Positions 22,979 through 31,991 of a stretch of DNA of 64,000 bases are shown here, in pieces. Position numbers and translations under genes: made by a program. The stretch is taken from contig BSDZ01000103.1 in the NCBI GenBank assembly GCA_030268105.1, positions 1,926,501 to 1,990,500 on the forward strand, read 5' to 3'. Each line of letters starts with the position of its first letter. Within the stretch, counting starts at the first letter, position 1. Under the pieces are notes generated by a model that was not told where the DNA came from, searched no databases, and saw only the letters and a program-made list of their open reading frames with translations. This DNA comes from Volvox africanus (lineage: Eukaryota > Chlorophyta > Chlorophyceae > Chlamydomonadales > Volvocaceae).

Positions 22979-23020
22979 CGATGCATAAGAAGAGAGCAGA
23001 CAGGTTGAAGTAGGACAGCG

Positions 23021-26000
23021 TCAGAGAGGTCCGTCCTTAGACTGTGTCCGCAGCCTAGCTTCATCAAGCAGGGGTTTCATGTCAGGGGTGAAGTTACGTG
23101 CCGGTTCCCAGCTATTGTGCTCAGATGAATACCCAGACCATTTAACCAGGTACTCATGCACATTGCGCTTACGCCTGCCCTTGCCAACACGTCGTGCACG
23201 GTAATCTAGGATACGTTCGACAGCATACAGGGTCTGCTTACCCGATAACCAGGTAGAGGGATTAGCTTCCGTAACAGGAGGGATGCTATCGTTAGCCTCA
23301 GGTAGAGTACCCCGATATGGACGTACGAGAGATACATGAAATGTGGGATGAATGCGTAGGTCAGATGGGAGTTGTAACTCTACAGCCACCGACCCTACCA
23401 TGCGTACGACAGGATAAGGCCCCACAAAGCGCGGTAATAACTTGCGAGACCCATCAGCCAGGGAACGAAGGTTCTTCGTGCTCAACATAACCAGCTGGCC
23501 CTTAGTGAACATGACGTCCTTTTTGGACTTGTTATAATAGTCCATAGCCCGTTGCTGTGCAGCTTCCAGGCAAGCTTTAGCGTCAGTTAGTCGGGACACG
23601 AAAGACTTAGCAAACGTTTTTGCAGCTGGAACATTTACGTCCAACTCCCGCCAAACAGGCAAAGCAGGGTTAAAACCGTAATTCAGGAAAAACGGACTAT
23701 TACCAACGGACCGGTTAGTAGCATTATTAATGGCAAACTCAGCAGCGGTTAGGTAGGTATCCCATGCAGTAGGGGTGCGTCCTGCAAAGTTACGGAGCAT
23801 ATCACCCAGGACACGGTTAACACGCTCTGTTTGCCCATCAGATTGGGGGTGGTAGGCGGTGGACAGGTTCACCCGCATTCCTACCAGAGTCCCCAGGGCG
23901 CCCCAAAACTTACTTGCAAATTGAGTGCCGCGGTCAGATACCACGGACTTGGGGACCCCATGCAAACGTACCACATTGTCGAAAAATAGACGGGCCGTTT
24001 GCTCAGCTGTGCAGGATGATGTCGTGGGGGCCAGGTGGACCATCTTGGTGAAACGGTCGACCAGGACCAGCACGGCATCGTATCCTCCCTCAGTTTTGGG
24101 CAGCGCAACGATAAAGTCCATAGAGACGCTTTCCCACGGAGCGTCAGGAATAGGAAGAGGTTGGAGATGCCCATGTGCTTTACCAGACTGGGCCTTATTG
24201 CGCTGGCACAGGTCGCAACAGAGGACATAATTTTCGGTGTCCTTAGCCATGCAGGGCCACCAGAATTGACGCCGCAAAAGCTCTAGTAACCGCGTGCAGC
24301 CAGGATGCCCAGCAAGAGGGCCGTCATGAAAACGTGAGAGAAGTTCACGACGTAATGAATCATCGTTAGGTACGACAATCTGACGGTGGGATCCTTCCGA
24401 TCGGATCCATAAGCCATGCTCCTGTACCAAGTGCCCCGTGTTGTTGTGAATTGTGAACCACGGGTCGGCTGCATAAGCCTGTTTCAAGCGCTTGGTAAAA
24501 TCGGAGGGCACGAAGTTAGGTTTTGCCTGAGACCTACTCCGTGTGCTTACCGCCAGAATGGCTGCATGCAGTGAGGGGTGCCTACTGAGAGCATCAGCTA
24601 TGTTAAGTGAGCCGCTCAGGTACTCCCAATCAAAGTTAAACCGTGCCAGGTATTCCATCCAGCGGGCCTGGCGTCGGTTAAGGGAGGGCACACCTTGCAG
24701 AAACGTAAGGGGTTTGTGATCAGTCTTGAGGGCAAAAGGCCGGCCCTCAAGGTAACATCGCCATTCCTTCAAGGCATGTAGGACCGCCAGAAATTCCTGT
24801 TCCCCAGTGGTATAACGGGTTTCAGCCCCCGAAAACTTCTTACTCGTGTATGCAATGGGGCGTCCCTGCTGCAACAGAACTGCCCCCGTCCCATGTATAG
24901 ATGCATCAGTTATGACCTCTACACGGAACGGCAATGAGTAGTCAGGGAAGTGCAGGATAATATCATCAGAGATAGCACGCTTCAAAGCATCAAAAGCTTC
25001 TTGGCATGCGGGGGTCCAGGCCTCAGGTGAAGAGAAGGCTCCCTTACGTGTGAGGTTTGTTAGCGGTGCAGCAATGACTGAGTAGCGCTCTATGAACTTA
25101 CGAAAGTAGTTGGTCAGGCCCAAAAACTTACGCAGTTCCTGAAGGTTGGAGGGCACTGGCCAATCCCGAACAACAGCAGTTTTCCGGGGGTCCATCTGTA
25201 TGCCACCCTGAGACACTATATGCCCCAGATACTCCACCTGTGGTTGTGCCCAGTGGCACTTAGAACGCTTAGCATACAGCTGCTCACGCCGCAGAACCTC
25301 AAAGACCAGGCGGAGGTGTTGTATGTGCTCCTCACGGGTCTTTGAAAACACCAGGATATCGTCCAGATAACAGATGACGAATTTGTCGATGTATGGCCTG
25401 AAGATGCGGTCCATGACGGCTTGGAACGTTGCAGGGGCGTTCGTCAGTCCGAAACTAAGGACGGTATATTCAAAATGGCCAAACGGCGTACGGAAAGCCG
25501 TTTTAGGGATGTCAGATTCTGCTATACGAATCTGATTATACCCCTGCTGGAGGTCAATAGAGCTAAAGAATGCAGAATCTTTTAGCTTATCCAGCAGATC
25601 ATCGACACGTGGGAGGGGGTAACGGTTCTTAACTGTTGCGGCATTTAACCCCCTATAGTCAATGCACATTCTCAGAGTCCCATCCTTCTTTCCCACAAAC
25701 AGAATAGGGGCGGAGTATGGGGATGTGCTTGGCCGTATCATACCTTTTTTCAGCAGCTCAGTAACCTGTCGTTTGACCTCGTCCAGCTCCAAGGGGCTTA
25801 GCCGATACATGGGGCGGGAAACGGGTACTGCACCAGGCACCAAAGGTATGGTGTGATCCACAGGCCGCATTGGAGGCTTACCAGGGACCTCCTGGAATAT
25901 ATCTGCATATTCCTGTAACAGGGCCTCAAGCTCAGGGTCAGTGGCATCAGCTGGGATAGAAGTTGCATTCAGGTGCAACTTGGGCCGTACTAGTAAAGCA

Positions 26001-27091
26001 TGGGCCCCCTTGCGAATCATGCGAACTGCTGCTTTTCTGCCAACAACTTCAGGTTCAGTATGCTGACAGATAGCAGTGGTTGCATAATTAAAGCAAGGCG
26101 CAGGTGTCATCTGATCTGGTGGCTGTCCGGCAGTAGTAAAGGGTACCTTGCAGACTAGATTCCCCTTGCGCAAGGGCAAAGATTTAGCCTCATAGTCAAG
26201 GACAGCCCCATACTGTGCTAGCGTGGAAGAACCCAAGATATACGTGGCAGCGTCAGTTAGCTCAGGCAACACGTATGGGCGGACATTTAACCTTAAAGGA
26301 CCTGCAGATAGACGAAGATTAACCTGCCCCAAGATAGCCTGCTTACCCCCATCAGCAAGGGTAACTTCTGACCAGGAGCATGGGCTAGGTTTCAGGCCAA
26401 GCTGCGTAACCACTGAAGCCGAAATGAAATCATCACTGGCTCCAGAGTCGGCTAGGGCGGTGAACGTACGACCTGCCGTACTTACGGTGATCAGAGGTAC
26501 GCCAGCACCTATCAGGGCAGCAGCTTTAGGCAAGCAGAGAACTGAAATACAGGGTTCAGTCTCAGGCAAGCCCTCCTGAACCGATTTAGGAGCAGCAAAC
26601 CAGACGTCAACAGAGTATGGGCTTCCAGGGAGTTGAACAACCTCACCTGCCATATCAAGGCTATGGAAAAGAGCCGTCCCTGGATTAAACCTTAAGACCC
26701 GTTGCATTCCCGACAGAAAAGAAGGGTTGCGTCGGGACACATACTCAGGCAGCAAGATGCATGCTGAGGTATCAGGGTGTTGACGTTTGCATGCCCTAAA
26801 GAGAGCTAATTGCTTCTGTAGCTTGCAGAGTGAAGAGGGAGTGAACAAGATAGTATGCCCACCCAAGTTAGCGGAGGATAGGGGGCGACCTTGAGGCTCA
26901 AACAGATTACAAAAGCCATCAAAGCCGGCACGGACAGTTCGTGCATCAAAAGAAAAACGTCTCCCTATCACCTGCTCCACTTGGTTTAAAACAGAGGGCA
27001 AAAGAGCCCGTACTGCACGGCACTTTGCTACCATCTGGCCCACAGCAAAGACCCCAGGTGGTGATCCCTCTATACCAGCCTGGGCAAGTTC
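23021..27091 (-). CDS. pol: C Pol polyprotein
   Basis: Open from the codon after UAG (27094-27092) to TGA. Order as in B1: Dam-like domain with NPPY replaced by TPSS (LFTPSSL), protease LADSGASDDF, RT with [11 protein letters not shown], RNase H ([21 protein letters not shown]), integrase with HDGPLAGHPG...CCDLCQRNK zinc site and a DD35E core (MDFIVALPK, VVSDRGTQF, DGQTERVNR), and a C-terminal chromodomain ([21 protein letters not shown]). All catalytic motifs appear intact. About 60-70% identical to B1 by eye in RT and integrase, so a separate family of the same lineage. Confidence 0.94.
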   Translation of the reverse strand, partial: ELAQAGIEGSPPGVFAVGQMVAKCRAVRALLPSVLNQVEQVIGRRFSFDARTVRAGFDGFCNLFEPQGRPLSSANLGGHTILFTPSSLCKLQKQLALFRACKRQHPDTSACILLPEYVSRRNPSFLSGMQRVLRFNPGTALFHSLDMAGEVVQLPGSPYSVDVWFAAPKSVQEGLPETEPCISVLCLPKAAALIGAGVPLITVSTAGRTFTALADSGASDDFISASVVTQLGLKPSPCSWSEVTLADGGKQAILGQVNLRLSAGPLRLNVRPYVLPELTDAATYILGSSTLAQYGAVLDYEAKSLPLRKGNLVCKVPFTTAGQPPDQMTPAPCFNYATTAICQHTEPEVVGRKAAVRMIRKGAHALLVRPKLHLNATSIPADATDPELEALLQEYADIFQEVPGKPPMRPVDHTIPLVPGAVPVSRPMYRLSPLELDEVKRQVTELLKKGMIRPSTSPYSAPILFVGKKDGTLRMCIDYRGLNAATVKNRYPLPRVDDLLDKLKDSAFFSSIDLQQGYNQIRIAESDIPKTAFRTPFGHFEYTVLSFGLTNAPATFQAVMDRIFRPYIDKFVICYLDDILVFSKTREEHIQHLRLVFEVLRREQLYAKRSKCHWAQPQVEYLGHIVSQGGIQMDPRKTAVVRDWPVPSNLQELRKFLGLTNYFRKFIERYSVIAAPLTNLTRKGAFSSPEAWTPACQEAFDALKRAISDDIILHFPDYSLPFRVEVITDASIHGTGAVLLQQGRPIAYTSKKFSGAETRYTTGEQEFLAVLHALKEWRCYLEGRPFALKTDHKPLTFLQGVPSLNRRQARWMEYLARFNFDWEYLSGSLNIADALSRHPSLHAAILAVSTRSRSQAKPNFVPSDFTKRLKQAYAADPWFTIHNNTGHLVQEHGLWIRSEGSHRQIVVPNDDSLRRELLSRFHDGPLAGHPGCTRLLELLRRQFWWPCMAKDTENYVLCCDLCQRNKAQSGKAHGHLQPLPIPDAPWESVSMDFIVALPKTEGGYDAVLVLVDRFTKMVHLAPTTSSCTAEQTARLFFDNVVRLHGVPKSVVSDRGTQFASKFWGALGTLVGMRVNLSTAYHPQSDGQTERVNRVLGDMLRNFAGRTPTAWDTYLTAAEFAINNATNRSVGNSPFFLNYGFNPALPVWRELDVNVPAAKTFAKSFVSRLTDAKACLEAAQQRAMDYYNKSKKDVMFTKGQLVMLSTKNLRSLADGSRKLLPRFVGPYPVVRMVGSVAVELQLPSDLRIHPTFHVSLVRPYRGTLPEANDSIPPVTEANPSTWLSGKQTLYAVERILDYRARRVGKGRRKRNVHEYLVKWSGYSSEHNSWEPARNFTPDMKPLLDEARLRTQSKDGPL

Positions 27092-27094
27092 CTA
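27053..27094 (-). promoter_or_regulatory. C gag UAG stop with readthrough hairpin
   Basis: UAG, spacer GAACUUG (7 nt), then CCCAGG pairing with CCUGGG (plus-strand 27079-27084 and 27053-27058). B1 has CCCGGG/CCCGGG at the same place, so the fourth pair is A-U here and G-C there, with B2 showing G-U. Confidence 0.65.
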
Positions 27095-27808
27095 GTGGTC
27101 CTTACCCTTATTTTTCTCCGCCCCCAGCATTGGGCAGGAGTCAACCCTATGTTGGTCGGAACCGCAACGGAGGCACATCCCATGTTGTTTACGGAAATGG
27201 AACTCCCGTCTAGTACATTTGAATGTGGTTAAATATTCCGCTAGGTTCTGCTTGGGCCCCTTCTTCTGCACGTGGCCCCCTTTTGGGGCCAAGTGCCTCC
27301 CCTGCTGTCCGCCGCCCCTCTTAGACTTACCGGCGCCCTTAACCTGCCGCGGCTGATCCTCGTGCCCGGTGATGCCTGGACGAACGGATGCAGCCCGCGG
27401 TTTTTTGGTCGGGGGCGCCGGGGTCTCCTCGTCAGGGTCGTCGCAGGCCATGTCCTCGTCCTCATGTCCAGTATGAGGAGGCCCAGGTGGCCTGGAAGAG
27501 GTGCCCGCAACAGCAGCACAAGTTGTTGCGGCAGCAGCGGGAGCCATCCCAGGAATATCCACGGCACCAGGTGTCAAATGGTTTGACACCAACGCTTGGA
27601 TGCCTTCGATGAACTTCAAAAATTTTGAAGTCCGCGCGTGAAGTTGATTTGCGATGGATCGGAGTGACTGGGCAGAGGTGCCGCTCCGAAGGGTCTGAGG
27701 TGTTGACACGGTGGTAGCCGCAGCGAAAATGGCGGCGCTCAGCTCCTCAGGCAATGTCTCCATGTCCAGAGGGATGTCGGCAGGAGGAAGATTGTGGTCG
27801 ATGTCCAT
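27092..27808 (-). CDS. gag: C Gag, 238 aa, no capsid domain
   Basis: ATG 27808, 147 nt from the LTR. Residues ~18-36 (METLPEELSAAIFAAAT) resemble B exon 1 and ~45-75 resemble B exon 2, joined without an intron. DIP at ~85 aligns with the B residues just before its capsid. The next ~100 residues are a Pro/Gly/Lys-rich linker, and the knuckle CLRCGSDQHRVDSC (CX2CX4HX4C) follows. The 200-residue capsid block of B1 has no counterpart. The layout equals that of a fully spliced B2 Gag (234 aa). Ends in UAG. Confidence 0.88.
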   Translation of the reverse strand: MDIDHNLPPADIPLDMETLPEELSAAIFAAATTVSTPQTLRSGTSAQSLRSIANQLHARTSKFLKFIEGIQALVSNHLTPGAVDIPGMAPAAAATTCAAVAGTSSRPPGPPHTGHEDEDMACDDPDEETPAPPTKKPRAASVRPGITGHEDQPRQVKGAGKSKRGGGQQGRHLAPKGGHVQKKGPKQNLAEYLTTFKCTRREFHFRKQHGMCLRCGSDQHRVDSCPMLGAEKNKGKDH

Positions 27809-27940
27809 TTATAAAAGGGCAGCTTGAGTGGCTTGAGCGCGTTGCGCGGTTAGAGTGGCTTGAGCAGTTACCACAGAAAGACTTGAGAAGGCTTGAACGA
27901 TTTCAGCGGAAGACTTGACGAGACGTCCCAGGGAGGAACG

Positions 27941-27952
27941 GTCTCGATACCA
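27941..27952 (-). promoter_or_regulatory. C primer-binding site
   Basis: TGGTATCGAGAC on the minus strand, 3 nt inside the 5' LTR; identical to A and B for these 12 bases and different afterwards. Confidence 0.8.
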
Positions 27953-27955
27953 GCT

Positions 27956-28378
27956 TGTTGTATATGGTACCCACGAAGGGTGGTATCAAAAGATACCGGT
28001 TGTTGTGCCAGAGCCCGATTAAGTAGAGCCGCCGACTAGGTCGTACTTGAGAGACCATAAGGCCTCGAACCGGGCGTGACCTTCAGAAGTCACCACTACA
28101 ACCGGAGATTCAGTGAACCAGGAACCAGATGTTCCACCATTTACCATTCAGGCGGTAAATGGCCCATTCCATACAGGTTATGGAGTAACCGACAGGTTCG
28201 GATGTTTCAGGAAGTCGGTTAGTATTGGTCGTCGACAGCCGAGACCAAATCCACAAATCGAATGCCAGATGGAAACATGAAACAGTTAATATGATAATTA
28301 AATATATTATATTATAAAATAATAAACAGATAATTATTATATCTTAATGAATTACCGAAATGCATTAAGGATACAACA
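27956..28378 (-). mobile_element. C 5' LTR (423 bp)
   Basis: Identical to the 3' LTR in my reading. Would carry the promoter for minus-strand transcription. Confidence 0.95.
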
Positions 28379-28886
28379 CAAGACCGTGTGCTCGAAGCGA
28401 CCAAAGGGGGTCCGGAAAGCGGTTTTCGGAATATCAGAAGCAGCGATGCGTATCTGATTATACCCCTGTTGGAGGTCAATCGAGGAAAAATAAGCTGAAC
28501 CTTTCAACTTATCGAGCAGGTCATCAACACGCGGCAAAGGGTAGCGATTTTTAATCGTAGTCGCATTCAAGCCCCGATAATCAATGCATATGCGCAACGT
28601 CCCATCATTCTTACCGACAAACAATATCGGTGCAGAATATGGCGATGTGCTGGGCAGAACCATACCCTTTGCAAGCAGATCCCTCACTGGCCGCTTCGTC
28701 CGCTCAACTTTAGCGGGCTCAACCTGTACATAGGTTGTGAAACGGGTTGTGCTCGGGCACCGGAGGGATCATATGGTCAGCAGGTAACATAGGTGGGAGC
28801 CCCAAGATGACAAATGCATCGGTATAATTTGGCAATAAGGGGGCTGCAACCTCAGAATCTTTCACAAGAGACTGCGCGGTGGTAGC
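28379..28886 (-). pseudogene. A3 pol fragment 3 (RT N-terminal half)
   Basis: [20 protein letters not shown] through [20 protein letters not shown] to [13 protein letters not shown], where C interrupts. The upstream linker (28690-28886) is frameshifted. Cut on the right by A2 at the GTAGC duplication. Confidence 0.85.
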
Positions 28887-29700
28887 TGTTGTACACCGGT
28901 TCGATCACCGTTTGCACCAAAATAGACCGCAACCCATTCGAGCATTATGAAGCATGATATAATTATATTAGCAAGATATATTCGAGTATATCTAGCTAAT
29001 CAGGCACGTTGCATGATCATCTACGACATCGCGCTGTCGGTCAACATGTTTGACTCGACGCTGATAATTTATGTGCGATCTATCCATTGGCATATTATAT
29101 CACATAATAATACTTTAAATATTATTATCTCATCTACGTCATAAACCATATGCGTATGCAAGAATGCGACGATCGCGATGGTTGGGTCGGCAACCGAATA
29201 TCGATATTCATACCTTCACATATTGCATGCGTTGCATCCATTAATATCACGGATGACACAATATTCAGAACAGTGCTACGAAGGTCCTCACACTTGAGAT
29301 CGGAATCCAGTGAGACCTGTACTGCACATCGGTATCGCGACGTGATAGGTGCGAGGACGGCCGCCTAGAGACCGAAGTCGGCTTGCGCTACTTTGGACCA
29401 AGTACCTGTGTACTTAACTCGATCTAATTCGCATACATACGTTATACTCATTTATATTCGGCCTGAGCTATTCTAGCATCTCATCTGCAGCCGAGTGATG
29501 AACATTGCCCGCGGGGTCTGACGGCAGACTTCTAATTTGCAACTGAAGATCATTGTAAGCGGAATCTTTCCTTATTTATCAGTCTTCCGCTGTCATGCTG
29601 CTTGCACTGAAGTGTGTTGCTGTTCGTAAGCACCATGCACGTGTAGCTAATACTCAGACGTGCAGATTCAGTGCATGATCGAAGAAGGAAGGATACAACA
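28887..29700 (+). mobile_element. A2 5' LTR (814 bp)
   Basis: TGTTGTACACCGG to GGATACAACA, followed by PBS TGGTATCGAGAC at 29705-29716. Confidence 0.93.
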
Positions 29701-30187
29701 AATTTGGTATCGAGACAGGTTCGTTGCCTGATTGTCTAATGATGCTCAATCGGAAGTTCTTTCTAGGACGATTGTCGACCATGGGCGACGTCGCCCACTA
29801 GACATTATCGCCGAAGAACTTGTCCACGCTGTATTAGATAATGTTGCTTCCAAATTGTGATTGCTTTTATACCTTTGTGGTTTACTGCAATTGTGGCGTG
29901 AGCCTTTGCTCTGAGTTGCAGGTGAAACTAGTGGTCCGGCACCGCTTGCGATAGCTCCTGGTTACAACTTGCGTTCTAATCAGCTGAAGGCTTTGATCGC
30001 GTGGACTACAGGGACCAACTGAGTAAGTATCTGCCATATCTACTCGAAGTCTGCAAGAGTATTGTCGGTGTGCTGACCAAATTGCTTGTATTCTTGTGCT
30101 AGATTCATGTGAATCGCTTGCACAGTTGCTTTAGAATTATGTGCATCGTTTATTGTCACGCAATTTGAATATATTGGTCAGTGTTCC
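29701..30187 (+). other. A2 leader: PBS, exon-1/2 homology, start of predicted intron 2
   Basis: PBS 29705-29716. Exon-1-like peptide LDIIAEELVHAVLD lies at ~29798-29860, but not in frame with the nearest ATG (29791), a defect shared with A4. The acceptor-like GTTGCAG|GTGAA is at 29931, and exon-2-like text NQLKALIAWTTGTN runs to ~30067 with an in-frame TGA near 30020. The predicted intron 2 runs 30068-30356 (GTCG|GTGTGC ... TTGGCAG|CCCTG), exactly the block absent from A4. Confidence 0.6.
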
Positions 30188-30919
30188 ATGATGGCGGGAC
30201 GTGACGACCCGTCGTTTGTAGGCTTGGCATGTCAACCTGAGCTGGGTACCGTTCCTAGAATGTTTGATAGGGATCCTGAGACTATTGACACAATTACTGC
30301 TCAAGATCCTCTTGTGTTTCAGGCCCCTATCCATCTTACTACGCCACACTTGGCAGCCCTGACGGTTACAGAAGGAATTGCCGATCAACGGGGTTTGCTA
30401 TCGCCTCAAATGCAAGACCGCGCCAACGGTAATGAAGTGAAGAGGTTTACTATCACAGCAACGAAATTATTTATCTTGCATGATATGAATGTTGGACGTG
30501 ACATTGTGAATGCAACTCGTTTCTATCTACGTGGTATTTGGAAGTACCTGCAGTTGGTCCGTGGCGGTGAACATGATGAGGTGCGGTGTCTCTTTGTTGG
30601 GAATATCCTCGAGGGTATAGCAAAGACATGGTATGATCAAGGGATCACTGCATGGGAAAACTTCACGTTTGATGAGTTGACTGTCACCCTACTTGCACGC
30701 TTTACCCCAGAAGCTCAGTCACGTGATATTGAGGCACACTGTATGTTAGCCTTTGGCTCATTTTTCATGTTTCCGAATGAAACTGTAACTGCCTACCAAT
30801 CACATTTTGAGGCTCTTGTGATGCCAATTGTCCTAAGAGCTGAGATGCGTATTCCAGCTAGACAGAATGCTTTGAGATTTGTGCCTCATGTGACTGCCAT
30901 GCAAGCGCAGGACTCATGA
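30188..30919 (+). CDS. gag: A2 Gag N-terminal and capsid region, truncated
   Basis: Starts at ATG 30188 inside predicted intron 2 (the retained-intron start, as in B1). DDPSFVGLACQPE and AQDPLVFQAPIHL match the B1 intron-2 coding part. Capsid text includes ARFYLRGI-like helix, RCLFVGNILEGIAKTWYD, FTFDELTVTLLARF and YQSHFEALVMPI. The 3' end reads CAAGCGCAG|GAC, equivalent to the 3' boundary of the block missing in B2, then stops at TGA. The linker is deleted and a decayed knuckle (LCWRCAVGYLMMDC) follows at ~30975-31015. Confidence 0.75.
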   Translation: MMAGRDDPSFVGLACQPELGTVPRMFDRDPETIDTITAQDPLVFQAPIHLTTPHLAALTVTEGIADQRGLLSPQMQDRANGNEVKRFTITATKLFILHDMNVGRDIVNATRFYLRGIWKYLQLVRGGEHDEVRCLFVGNILEGIAKTWYDQGITAWENFTFDELTVTLLARFTPEAQSRDIEAHCMLAFGSFFMFPNETVTAYQSHFEALVMPIVLRAEMRIPARQNALRFVPHVTAMQAQDS

Positions 30920-31991
30920 CTGACAAAAGGGGAGTGTACACAATCCAAGCTTGTGCGTCGGAAGGAGATCACTCTCTGTTGGAGATGTGCGGTGGGTTAT
31001 CTTATGATGGATTGCCATTGTTGCCGCCTTTGGCCCCACGGTCAAAGTAGGGGGATGCCTGGATTGATGCGGAGTTGACTCCATCCGGGACAGCTGAACA
31101 AATGCATGGTCGGTGGTCATTCGTATGTCCAACTGTGAAGCATCGTTGCTTTTAGTCCTTGAGAACGTATCGTTTGTTCATCCCCTCATCTCAAAGTGAG
31201 CCGTTCGAACAGCTGATCAGGTACAGGAGATGCAGACATCAATGTCCGGACACTCCTGCATGTTTGTTGCTACCATTTCACAGCCAGCGTAGGGCTACTG
31301 CTTTGTTAAACAGTATGCAACGTGTCCTCTGATTCAAGTCAGGCACTGTGTTGATTGATGATGTGAACGTGGCGGGATCCGCAGTTCTGTTGCCAGAATT
31401 GTCCTATGCCTTTGATGTCTGGTATGAAGCCCCTGTAGCGGGTCTTGTTAATTTTGAGCCCGCTCTGGAATCACTTTTGTTATCTGTGGAGTCGACTCTG
31501 ACAGATTATTGTGTTTCCGTTATTGAAGTCGGCCTCGCTGGTCGAATGATGAAGGCACTTGAGGATACTAGTGCCAGTGACGACTTCATCTCAGCAAAGG
31601 AGGTGAATGTGTTGGGGTCGACCCCACAGTCGTCTGATTGTGACAGGTTACCCTCGTTGATGAGGGTAAGCATCCCATCGTGGGCAGGATCACCCTTAGT
31701 CGTCGAAGGACCCTCTGTGTGTTAGGGCCCAATGAGTGCAACAAGGTCTCTCGGAGACAGCACTATATGGACATTGGGTGCCGCGACATAACGACAGTAC
31801 CACGCGCGCATCGATATGGAGTCCAGCACAATTGGCCATTGTGCAAAAGGGAACCTATCGCCTAAGGTACCTTGTCTGTCGTACCAAGATGTCACACCAG
31901 AGGAGGGCGGAACTATTGCGGAGCCTGAGGTTAATTTCGCTTTGGCGGAAATCAAGAACCCAAGCTAATTGGGCGCAAAGAAACTGATCGG
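30920..31991 (+). pseudogene. A2 knuckle, Dam-like and protease region, decayed
   Basis: Multiple frameshifts. Recognisable: knuckle remnant (~30975), Dam-like C-terminal text AFDVWYEAP (~31410), protease region [20 protein letters not shown] (~31560-31620) where B1 has [10 protein letters not shown], so the catalytic Asp-Thr-Gly is altered to Asp-Thr-Ser. Confidence 0.75.

Larger units (their letters stand above)
22529..28378 (-). mobile_element. C: intact Ty3/gypsy chromodomain element with a capsid-less Gag
   Basis: 5850 bp, flanked by CAAGA (22524-22528 and 28379-28383). Its two 423-bp LTRs (22529-22951, 27956-28378) are identical in my base-by-base reading, so this is probably the youngest plain insertion in the window. 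Gag (238 aa) and Pol are both open. The leader is only 147 bp and lacks the introns predicted in B. The Gag has a zinc knuckle but no recognisable capsid domain. Confidence 0.93.
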
